Source: Burkholderiales bacterium (lineage in GTDB: Bacteria > Pseudomonadota > Gammaproteobacteria > Burkholderiales > CAIKXV01). From it: a DNA stretch of 5,268 nt. Positions 1-5,268 of this stretch are shown here, piece after piece; the stretch's first letter is position 1, and the number at the start of each line of letters is the position of its first letter. Under the pieces are notes generated by a model. That model was given only the letters and a program-made list of their open reading frames with translations, did not search any database and was not told the DNA's origin. Both the position numbers and the translations under genes were made by a program. Location: assembly GCA_014379045.1 (NCBI GenBank), contig JACMMK010000527.1, positions 1-5,268 of the forward strand, written 5' to 3'.

Positions 1-172
1 CGGGCGGCGACGCTGCCGCGCGAATCTGTTGTGACGGCTTGCGCAGCGTGTTGAATGCGACGATCGCGACGAGCACCGCCAGGTTGAGCAGCAGCACGAC
101 CATGACGGTGCGGCCCAACGCGTGCATCGGATGCGTGCGGCGCCTGTCGACGATGTTGCGGGACCTGTTCAT
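1..172 (-). CDS. N-terminal fragment of a membrane-anchored protein, runs off the left edge
   Basis: The minus strand from the ATG at 172-170 stays open to the window edge and gives 57 residues. It begins MNRSRNIVDRRRTH, an arginine-rich tail, followed by one strongly hydrophobic helix at about residues 22-40, then NTLRKPSQQIRAAASPP. This is the pattern of a signal anchor with the rest of the protein in the periplasm. The ATG overlaps the receptor's TGA stop as ATGA. There is no obvious ribosome binding site in front, which suggests translational coupling. A second in-frame ATG at 127-125 (MHALGRTV) would give a shorter tail and is an alternative start. The NTLRKPSQQ segment just after the helix is reminiscent of membrane-anchored M20-family metallopeptidases of this bacterial group, but that is a weak resemblance, and no catalytic residue is visible. 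That a gene starts here is fairly safe; its function is unknown. Confidence 0.6.
   Translation of the reverse strand, partial: MNRSRNIVDRRRTHPMHALGRTVMVVLLLNLAVLVAIVAFNTLRKPSQQIRAAASPP
169..172 (-). promoter_or_regulatory. ATGA stop/start overlap (probable translational coupling)
   Basis: The receptor's stop codon (TGA at 171-169) shares bases with the start codon of the next gene (ATG at 172-170). The 15 bases upstream of the ATG lack a purine-rich ribosome binding site. Reinitiation by ribosomes that finish the receptor is therefore the simplest reading, and it ties expression of the two proteins together. Confidence 0.5.
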
Positions 173-3100
173 TGGAACCGGTACGCCGCTTGCACGTACC
201 AGAAGCGACCGGGCACGTCATAGGTGCCGGGATCGTAGCCGTTCAATGCGCAGCTGTGGCAGACGCGTGGATCCTTGTCGAAGGCATTGTTCAATCCGAG
301 CGACAGTTTCAGACCGTCGCGACCGAAGGGATCGTTCCAGCCGGCATACAGGTCGTGGTAGGTCGTTGCCCCGAGTTTGTCGCGCGACAAGGAGGGATCG
401 GACGGATTGGGATCCGAACACAGGCCCAACGCGGTCAACGATTGTTGCGGATCGTTGTCGAACGCGTCCGAGCAGCGTTCCGTCAGCGAGTCGATGTAGC
501 GCACGGTCCAGCCGAGGCTCCAGTCGCCGAGGCTCCAGTCCAGGCGCAGGTTGGACTGCCATTCCGGGATTGAACTGTCGTTGACTTCGACGCCCACGGT
601 CCGGCTGAAGGTGTTGCCGAACGCATCGGTGGCGATGTAGTCGTCGACGTAAGTCGTCTGCCATGCAGCGGCGAAGCGGCCGATGCCGGTCGTCAGCGAC
701 CAGTCGACGACGATGTCGACGCCGTCGGTCTCGATCCGGCCGATGTTCGCCAGCCGGTTGTCGAAGGCGGCGATCGAACCGCTCGCCGAGCGCACGATGC
801 CGGCGCAGGCAGCCGAATCGGCATCGCCCGATTCCACGCAGCGATCGAGCACGTCCTGCGCGTTCGGCGCCTGGATCGCATCGTCGATCTCGTGCCGGTA
901 ATAGGTGAGTTCGACGTCGAACATATCGGCAAACGCGCTGTCTTGCGCCCAGTCGGGGCTGTAGACCAGACCTAGCGTCAGGCTGTCGGAGGATTCCGGT
1001 TGCAGTTCGGCATTGCCGCCCGTGGTCGTGAACACCTGGAAGCCTAACTGCGTGTAGGAGGCGGGCACGCCCAAGGCCTGGCAGTTCGCGATCAGTTGCG
1101 CGTTGCCGGACGTCGCGAAGCCGGAGCACGGATCCTTGATGCTCGCGCCGAACTGCGACAGTCCGAACAATTCACCGATGAACGGCGCACGGAAGCCTTC
1201 CGACCAGGTCCCACGCAGCAACAGGTCCTCGCGCGGGCGCCAGCGCAAGCCGAACTTGCCGGTGGTGACGTCGCCGAAAGTGCTGTAGTCCGAGTAGCGC
1301 GCGGCGACGCTCAAGTCCAGCGATTTGGCGAAAGCGACATCGCGCAGCAGCGGCACGTCGAATTCCGCATAGGCCTCGTGCACGTCGTACTCGCCGCGTG
1401 TCGGAATGGTGGCCGCAAGGTCCGGGATCTCGCCCGCGGCACGCGCCTGGTCGGGCGTGAACGACCCTTCGTAGCTGCGCGATTCGACGCCGGTCGCGAA
1501 CGATAGCGGGCCTGCGGGCAGATCGAGCAGGTCGCCGCTCAGGTTCGCGCTGAATACCTCGAGTTCCTGCCGGCTGGCGTCGTGCACGTCCGCGCGGATC
1601 CAATCCAGCATCTGCGGCGTCAGGGTGCCTGCGCCATCGGCGCCCTGGCCACCGAACAGGTTCAATGGCGTGCAGCCGGGCGTGGCCGCACAGACCGACG
1701 GGTCGCCCAGGGCCAGCTGGATGCGGCGCAGGTTGAAGGTATTGCGGAACGACTGCTGCGCGCGGTTCTCAGAATTGCTGTAGTTCGCGTCCCAGAAGAA
1801 GTTCCGTTCGCCCAGATCGAATGTGCCTTCGAGTCCGGTGCCGAAATAGTAGGTGTCGACCGTTTGCTCGAAAATGCGCGGTCCGGCCTCGATCGGACGG
1901 CGCGCGATCGCGACCATGTTCGCACCCGGCGCGGTGCCGACCGGCACCAGGTCGACGCCGAACGGATTGAATGGATTCGATCGCGACACGCCGATGCGAT
2001 CGGCGAGTCCGTTGCCCGGCGCTTCCGGGCCGATCACGATGGTATTGGGCGCCGCCTGGTTGACCGACTCGCGCGTGTTGTACAGCGCCTTCATGTACCA
2101 GCTGGTGTCCGGCGTCAGCTCGTAGCGTGCGGATCCGAACAGGCTCTTGCGCTTGCTGGGCGTCAGCACGAGATTGAACGGTGCGGCGTTGAATGCCTGG
2201 TCGTTGCTGTAGCGCACGAAGCCGGCGGGGAACGCGGGGCTGCCGTTTTCGGCCACGGGCGTGCCGACCGGCGTGCTGATGTCGCACAGCGGAACATCCG
2301 GATTGCCGTCGCCGTTGACGTCGATCGCCGGCGGACACAGGCCGGGAGGCGTTGCGAACGTCGGAATGAACAGGAAGCGGCCCTGCGGCGTCACCGGACT
2401 GCCGCGGGTGGGGCCGGCGGCGAATTCCGCCGAGATATCGCGATCGCCGGAAGCGACGCGTTGTTGCTCCTGATAGCTCGCGGACAACACGCCGCTGAAG
2501 CGGTCGCCACCGCCGCCGAGCGTCATTTCCACGCGCGGATTCTCGCCGTCGCCTTGTTGGAACTCGCCATATGAGGCGAAGATCTGCGCGCCGTGTACGT
2601 CGCGACGGGTGATGACGTTGACGACGCCGGCGATCGCATCGGAGCCGTAGATCGCCGATGCGCCATCGCCGAGCACGTCGATGCGCTCGACGATCGCCAG
2701 CGGAATGGTGTTGAGATCGACCGCACCACCGACGCCAGATCCCGAGGATTCGTTCACCCAGCGCTTGCCGTCGACCAGCACCAGCACGCGCTTGGATTCG
2801 AGATGGCGCAGGTCGACCTGGCTCGAGCCTGCGCCGATCCCGCCGCCATCCGGCGGCGCGCCGGCATTGCCGCTGGTGTTGAACTGCGCATTGAGCGCCT
2901 TGCCGCCGCTGGTCAGGCGCTGCAGCACTTCGCCGATCGACGTCAGGCCGGTGCGCTCGATGTCGTCGCGGCGGATGCTGAGGATCGGCGACTGGTCGAC
3001 CAGCTCGGCTTTGCGGATACGGCTGCCGAGGACTTCGACCGCATCGAGTTCGACGGCAGCGAGTTCGACGGCGTCGATTTCGGTAGCTGCAGGCTCCTGC

Positions 3101-3201
3101 GCATGCGTCGTCGTCGTCGTGAGGCAGGCCAGCGCAAGTCCGAGCGCGAGCGGAGTCCAGCGTTGCTGCGTTACCGAGCGGAGCGGTGTACGGGTTTGCA
3201 T
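169..3201 (-). CDS. TonB-dependent outer-membrane receptor (1010 aa), substrate unknown
   Basis: Outer-membrane active transporter that takes up a ligand using energy passed on by TonB-ExbB-ExbD. Residues 1-34 form a signal peptide (hydrophobic LALGLALACL, cleavage likely after THA). A repeated DAVEL/DAVEV stretch with LGSRI follows at about 43-61, where the TonB box is expected. The plug spans about 55-200, with VLVLVDGKRW, IVERIDVLGDGASAIYGSDA and GVVNVITRRD. The rest is the 22-strand beta-barrel, including KFGLRWRPREDLLLRG, EGFRAP (669-674) and the C-terminal NGYDPGTYDVPGRFWYV. Several extracellular loops carry paired cysteines (289/306, 504/510, 692/707, 788/799, 910/928, 981/984). The last residues are YRFQ, so glutamine follows the usual terminal phenylalanine. 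I chose the ATG at 3201 because AAAGGA precedes it; a TTG seven codons upstream has no such site. Known receptors of this style are often annotated generically; the ligand could be a peptide, glycan or metal chelate. No sigma/anti-sigma signalling extension is present. Confidence 0.95.
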   Translation of the reverse strand: MQTRTPLRSVTQQRWTPLALGLALACLTTTTTHAQEPAATEIDAVELAAVELDAVEVLGSRIRKAELVDQSPILSIRRDDIERTGLTSIGEVLQRLTSGGKALNAQFNTSGNAGAPPDGGGIGAGSSQVDLRHLESKRVLVLVDGKRWVNESSGSGVGGAVDLNTIPLAIVERIDVLGDGASAIYGSDAIAGVVNVITRRDVHGAQIFASYGEFQQGDGENPRVEMTLGGGGDRFSGVLSASYQEQQRVASGDRDISAEFAAGPTRGSPVTPQGRFLFIPTFATPPGLCPPAIDVNGDGNPDVPLCDISTPVGTPVAENGSPAFPAGFVRYSNDQAFNAAPFNLVLTPSKRKSLFGSARYELTPDTSWYMKALYNTRESVNQAAPNTIVIGPEAPGNGLADRIGVSRSNPFNPFGVDLVPVGTAPGANMVAIARRPIEAGPRIFEQTVDTYYFGTGLEGTFDLGERNFFWDANYSNSENRAQQSFRNTFNLRRIQLALGDPSVCAATPGCTPLNLFGGQGADGAGTLTPQMLDWIRADVHDASRQELEVFSANLSGDLLDLPAGPLSFATGVESRSYEGSFTPDQARAAGEIPDLAATIPTRGEYDVHEAYAEFDVPLLRDVAFAKSLDLSVAARYSDYSTFGDVTTGKFGLRWRPREDLLLRGTWSEGFRAPFIGELFGLSQFGASIKDPCSGFATSGNAQLIANCQALGVPASYTQLGFQVFTTTGGNAELQPESSDSLTLGLVYSPDWAQDSAFADMFDVELTYYRHEIDDAIQAPNAQDVLDRCVESGDADSAACAGIVRSASGSIAAFDNRLANIGRIETDGVDIVVDWSLTTGIGRFAAAWQTTYVDDYIATDAFGNTFSRTVGVEVNDSSIPEWQSNLRLDWSLGDWSLGWTVRYIDSLTERCSDAFDNDPQQSLTALGLCSDPNPSDPSLSRDKLGATTYHDLYAGWNDPFGRDGLKLSLGLNNAFDKDPRVCHSCALNGYDPGTYDVPGRFWYVQAAYRFQ
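511..540 (-). repeat. Perfect 15-base tandem duplication inside the receptor gene
   Basis: Two identical 15-base units, 511-525 and 526-540, lie directly next to each other. In the receptor they encode DWSLG twice (residues 888-897) within a barrel strand that continues WTVRYID. The duplication is in frame and lengthens the strand or adjoining turn by five residues. Confidence 0.9.
3031..3075 (-). repeat. Three 15-base units at the TonB-box region of the receptor
   Basis: Units 3061-3075, 3046-3060 and 3031-3045 encode DAVEL, AAVEL and DAVEV in turn (residues 43-57). The first two differ at two bases. The third differs at more positions, mostly silent except for the last codon. They sit between the signal peptide and the plug, where the TonB box is found in receptors of this style (usually a single L-D-x-V-x-V-T-G-like stretch). 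Confidence 0.85.
3106..3120 (-). repeat. Trinucleotide run (CGT)5 in the signal peptide coding region
   Basis: Five CGT triplets on the plus strand read as five ACG threonine codons on the coding strand, just before the HAQ cleavage region of the receptor's signal peptide. Gain or loss of a unit would stay in frame and change only the length of the signal peptide C-region. Confidence 0.85.
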
Positions 3202-3211
3202 TGCGATCGGG

Positions 3212-3217
3212 TCCTTT
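3212..3217 (-). promoter_or_regulatory. Ribosome binding site of the receptor gene
   Basis: AAAGGA on the minus strand, ten bases before the ATG at 3201. It decides the start: the upstream TTG at 3222 has no purine-rich stretch in front of it, and starting at 3201 gives a normal signal peptide. Confidence 0.65.
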
Positions 3218-3527
3218 GGCAATAGGAGTGGTGCGACGCGACGTTGGCCGGCCAGCGACAGGCGCGCGGCAGCACGCCTCGCGACCCGGAAGGTCGGCGG
3301 CGGTCAATGCACGGGAATGTCGTTGGATGCGCGTGGCGCGTCCGCAGGGTCGGCACTGTAGGGCCGGCCGTGGCGCGCAGCGACTGCTTTTCGTTGGCCT
3401 TCACACCTGACGATGGTGCGAGGGCAGTGCTACCCGATACGCGCCGTCGAACTCGGGTGCGGCCGGCTCATGTATTGCAGCGATCAAGAACAGGCCGGGG
3501 TGAGCGGCACATTAACCGTCGAATCGC

Positions 3528-3546
3528 GCCTAACAATTCATTCAAC
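3528..3546. other. Possible integron attC half-site (GCCTAAC-AATTCATTCAAC)
   Basis: The plus strand reads GCCTAAC followed by AATTCATTCAA; on the minus strand this ends in GTTAGGC. That matches the RYYYAAC / GTTRRRY core sites at the ends of attC recombination sites, and the AATTCATTCAA next to it is familiar from the arms of attC sites. The inverted partner core is missing: no GTT occurs between 3541 and 3660. A complete, foldable attC is therefore not present. It could be a decayed site or chance. Confidence 0.25.
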
Positions 3547-3585
3547 CAGAACCGATACGAATGTCAGTGCACACGCCCGGCTGGC

Positions 3586-4371
3586 TCACTCATCGGGAAC
3601 CATAAACTTCCGAAGATCTGCAAGCGGCTGCTGCGAAACCCTGACGGCCCCTCCCGGGCGATCGAGTGCGGCGATCATGAAAATCACCAAGGCGAAGGAA
3701 ACCGCCAAGACCACCATCGCGTTGGATCGCTTCGATCCGGCGATCCCGGCGTGGTAGCCGACGCTGAACATCCCGAGAACTATCAGGCTGTAAAGCACAA
3801 CCCACATCCCGAACGGAATTCGCGCCTGCACGCCTATCGCAAGCCTGTTCGCATGCACACCGACCATGTCGTTGAGCGCCTCGATGTAGAGCGCGGCGAC
3901 GTCCGAATTCATGTCCAGCTCGGCGTTCTTGACGGCAATGGTCCACAGACGGCGCTGGATCCTTTCCGTCTCGGCGATCATGGATTCGACGCGCGCTTGT
4001 TCGCCGCTATTGGTCCGGGTGAACTCGAGACGCGTGTCGATGTATTTGACGAGAAGACGCTTGCTCTCGGCTCGGTCAGGCTCCGGCAGGAAGTCGGCGC
4101 GGGAGTAGGCGACCCGGATCGCGTTCGCATCCTCGCGCACGAGTGCTTTCCGGGTGTCATAGCGGTCGCTGACGATCGCGAACGTGAAGGCCAGGATGAA
4201 CGCAGTCAGGCCCAGCACGGCGCCAGAGACCCCTGAAACCGGCGCCTCTTTTTCATCTTCCGAGCGCCGATGGGCGCTGCCTCCGAGCCGGTATCCCAAC
4301 TCGATGGACAGTATGACCAGGACAACCGTGCCCAGGAAAACGACCCATAGCGGGACGGCATCAAGATTCAT
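3586..4371 (-). CDS. DUF4239 / bestrophin-like family membrane protein (261 aa)
   Basis: Inner-membrane protein with four predicted helices: about residues 7-28, 49-68, 188-209 and 217-236. Helices 2 and 3 are separated by a long soluble, charged, probably helical region. Features that fit the DUF4239 (bestrophin-like domain) family are the GxVLGLTAFILAFTFAIVSDRYD stretch at the second helix, EDANAIRVAYSRADFLPEP after it (80-98), and LDRPGGAVRVSQQPL near the C-terminus (236-250). The length is normal for the family. The biochemical function is not established; a channel role is suggested only by distant similarity to bestrophins. The ATG at 4371 has a strong ribosome binding site five bases upstream. 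The gene lies 71 bases behind the dehydrogenase gene in the same direction, so co-transcription is possible. Its base composition is less GC-rich than the receptor's. Confidence 0.8.
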   Translation of the reverse strand: MNLDAVPLWVVFLGTVVLVILSIELGYRLGGSAHRRSEDEKEAPVSGVSGAVLGLTAFILAFTFAIVSDRYDTRKALVREDANAIRVAYSRADFLPEPDRAESKRLLVKYIDTRLEFTRTNSGEQARVESMIAETERIQRRLWTIAVKNAELDMNSDVAALYIEALNDMVGVHANRLAIGVQARIPFGMWVVLYSLIVLGMFSVGYHAGIAGSKRSNAMVVLAVSFALVIFMIAALDRPGGAVRVSQQPLADLRKFMVPDE

Positions 4372-4420
4372 CGCAGCTCCCCCGGTAAGAATTCAGGTCC
4401 TTGCTTATTCGTCGCAGCTC
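4366..4420. repeat. Imperfect 14-base direct repeat around the DUF4239 start
   Basis: ATTCRTCGCAGCTC occurs at 4366-4379 and again at 4407-4420, identical at 13 of 14 positions, 41 bases apart. The lower copy contains the DUF4239 start codon; in the upper copy the same position reads ACG on the coding strand. It may be a local duplication of the gene start. Confidence 0.6.
4377..4383 (-). promoter_or_regulatory. Ribosome binding site of the DUF4239 gene
   Basis: GGGGGAG on the minus strand, five bases before the ATG at 4371. It supports that start over any internal ATG. Confidence 0.7.
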
Positions 4421-4442
4421 GCTTGGCAACGCGCGACACTGC

Positions 4443-5268
4443 TCAACGCAGGAACTCCGCCGCTCCATAGGCCGGATTCGGATACTTGTAGAAGCCTTCC
4501 CCTGTCTTCATGCCTAACTTGTTCTTGTCGACAAAGTGCGTCTTGAGGTACTCCGCGTTCTTCTTGAGTTGCGCATCGTCTCTCTCTTCTCCCCAGTAGT
4601 GCGCGACGTGGTACATGGTCTCCAGCCCGACGATGTCCATCAGTGCGCATGGACCGAGCGATTTCAGGCAGATCATCCAGGTCTTGTCGATGTCCTCCGA
4701 CTTCGATACGTCATTGGCGAGCAGCGACAGGCCGGCCATCATCCAGGGAATTGACAACGAGTTCATCACATAGCCGTTCTGTTCCTTTGACAGAAGGATA
4801 GGGACCATCCCGATGGCTTTGGCGAACTCAACAACGAGATCATAAATTTTTGGATCCGTGCCTGGATGTCCCATCACCTCTGCGGCGTTGCGTTCCCATA
4901 TCTCATTGGCGAAGTGCAGCGCCAAGAACTGTGCTGGTCGTCCGGTCGCTTCCGCGAACTGACTCGGCAGCAACGTGGATGTATTGGTCGTGAAAACCGT
5001 ATGAACCGGACAATACTTGTTGAGCAGGCCGTAGACGTCCGCTTTGATCGTTGGAACCTCGGGTACCGACTCGCTCACCAAGTCGGCGTCCCGACTCGCC
5101 GCTTCTAAATCGGTCGAATAAGAGATGCGCGCGAGCGCCGCATCCATCTCGGCTTTGCTCTTGCCACGTTGCGCGATGAACATATCCGCTAGCGCTTCAT
5201 GGGAGGCGCGACAGGCGTCCAATGAATCCTGGCGCAGGTCATACATGGTGGTGTCGAAGCCATGCGTC
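4443..5268 (-). CDS. 3-hydroxyacyl-CoA dehydrogenase, N-terminus outside the window
   Basis: NAD-dependent oxidation of 3-hydroxyacyl-CoA to 3-oxoacyl-CoA, as in fatty-acid beta-oxidation or short-chain acyl-CoA metabolism; cytoplasmic. The frame stays open beyond the ATG at 5246: the seven codons before it read THGFDTT and join MYD, the end of the second strand of a Rossmann fold. The true start and the GxGxxG loop therefore lie past the right edge. Visible family marks are SESVPE (about 5075-5056), the active-site serine of NTST (4979-4977), histidine of LHFAN (4916-4914), glutamate of AAEV (4880-4878) and asparagine of YVMNS (4763-4761). The Ser-His and His-Glu spacings (21 and 12 residues) match those of the animal enzyme. 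The C-terminal helical domain ends with the usual G-K-TGEGFY motif. The segment after the histidine, NEIWERN, replaces the usual FNPxPxM, marking a divergent subfamily. Its substrate may differ. GC content is lower than in the receptor gene. Confidence 0.93.
   Translation of the reverse strand, partial: THGFDTTMYDLRQDSLDACRASHEALADMFIAQRGKSKAEMDAALARISYSTDLEAASRDADLVSESVPEVPTIKADVYGLLNKYCPVHTVFTTNTSTLLPSQFAEATGRPAQFLALHFANEIWERNAAEVMGHPGTDPKIYDLVVEFAKAIGMVPILLSKEQNGYVMNSLSIPWMMAGLSLLANDVSKSEDIDKTWMICLKSLGPCALMDIVGLETMYHVAHYWGEERDDAQLKKNAEYLKTHFVDKNKLGMKTGEGFYKYPNPAYGAAEFLR

Larger units (their letters stand above)
3202..3585. other. Intergenic region between the DUF4239 gene and the receptor gene
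   Basis: This 384-base stretch holds no reading frame that I would accept as a gene; the frames present are short, arginine-rich and overlap the start of the receptor. It contains the receptor's ribosome binding site and presumably its promoter. The best -10-like hexamer I see on the minus strand (TACAGT at 3360-3355) has no acceptable -35 partner, so I do not call it. An attC-like motif lies at 3528-3546. Two short GGCCGGCC palindromes (3246-3253 and 3362-3369) are present without evident meaning. I find no stem-loop plus U-tract terminator behind the DUF4239 gene. Confidence 0.6.

Noticed and set aside
1582..2574. Long plus-strand open frame opposite the receptor (330 codons)
   Set aside because: Antisense to a clearly conserved gene; its arginine-, alanine- and valine-rich product shows no domain, as expected of shadow frames in GC-rich DNA.
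3202..3222. TTG at 3222 as the receptor start, adding seven residues
   Set aside because: No ribosome binding site precedes it, whereas the ATG at 3201 has AAAGGA upstream and gives a normal signal peptide.
1769..3307. Minus-strand open frame of 512 codons in another frame of the receptor
   Set aside because: Highly arginine-rich product with no domain; the overlapping receptor frame is unambiguous.
3355..3360. TACAGT as a -10 box for the receptor
   Set aside because: The hexamer at the proper distance upstream does not resemble a -35 box; a promoter cannot be fixed by eye.
3171..3404. Possible small leader gene before the receptor on the minus strand
   Set aside because: GTG start without a good ribosome binding site, composition of a shadow frame, and it overlaps the receptor start out of frame.
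3486..3546. A complete integron cassette at the attC-like motif
   Set aside because: The second core site is missing and no attC lies between the two upstream genes; only a half-site can be claimed.
3244..4236. Plus-strand open frame across the intergenic gap and the DUF4239 gene
   Set aside because: Mostly antisense to the DUF4239 gene and with no recognisable domain or ribosome binding site.
4412..4438. Inverted repeat GTCGC...GCGAC behind the dehydrogenase as a terminator
   Set aside because: Only a five-base stem with a long loop and no U-tract on the transcribed strand.

Overview
The window looks like chromosomal DNA of a high-GC gammaproteobacterium, most likely of the Xanthomonadaceae/Lysobacterales type. 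The main reason is the large TonB-dependent receptor, whose plug start, loop cysteines and C-terminal NGYDPGTYD-PGRFWYV motif are typical of receptors abundant in that group. This placement is inferred from protein style only. All four genes lie on the minus strand, so the order of transcription runs from high to low coordinates.

Reading in gene direction: (i) 5268-4443 is the 3' part of a 3-hydroxyacyl-CoA dehydrogenase gene whose first ~20-25 codons lie outside the window. (ii) After a 71-base gap, 4371-3586 encodes a complete four-helix membrane protein of the DUF4239 / bestrophin-like family. (iii) A 384-base gap (3585-3202) has no convincing gene. It holds the ribosome binding site of the next gene and a short motif resembling one end of an integron attC site. 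(iv) 3201-169 encodes a complete 1010-residue TonB-dependent outer-membrane receptor with a signal peptide. (v) A fourth gene starts at 172 inside the receptor's stop codon (ATGA overlap) and runs off the left edge. Only its N-terminus, with one membrane anchor, is visible.

The receptor and the overlapping membrane-anchored protein are probably co-expressed. An uptake-and-processing pair, for example peptide import plus a periplasmic peptidase, is possible, but the substrate cannot be read from the sequence. The dehydrogenase and the DUF4239 protein are visibly less GC-rich than the receptor and share no evident pathway with it, so the window may span a boundary between two DNA segments.

I found no tRNA, rRNA, CRISPR array, transposase or convincing terminator, and no clear sign of a new multi-gene system. 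The more interesting details are small: 15-base in-frame duplications in the receptor (one next to the TonB box), a cysteine-flanked calcium-loop-like insert, the attC-like half-site near the composition change, and a dehydrogenase with a divergent active-site segment.
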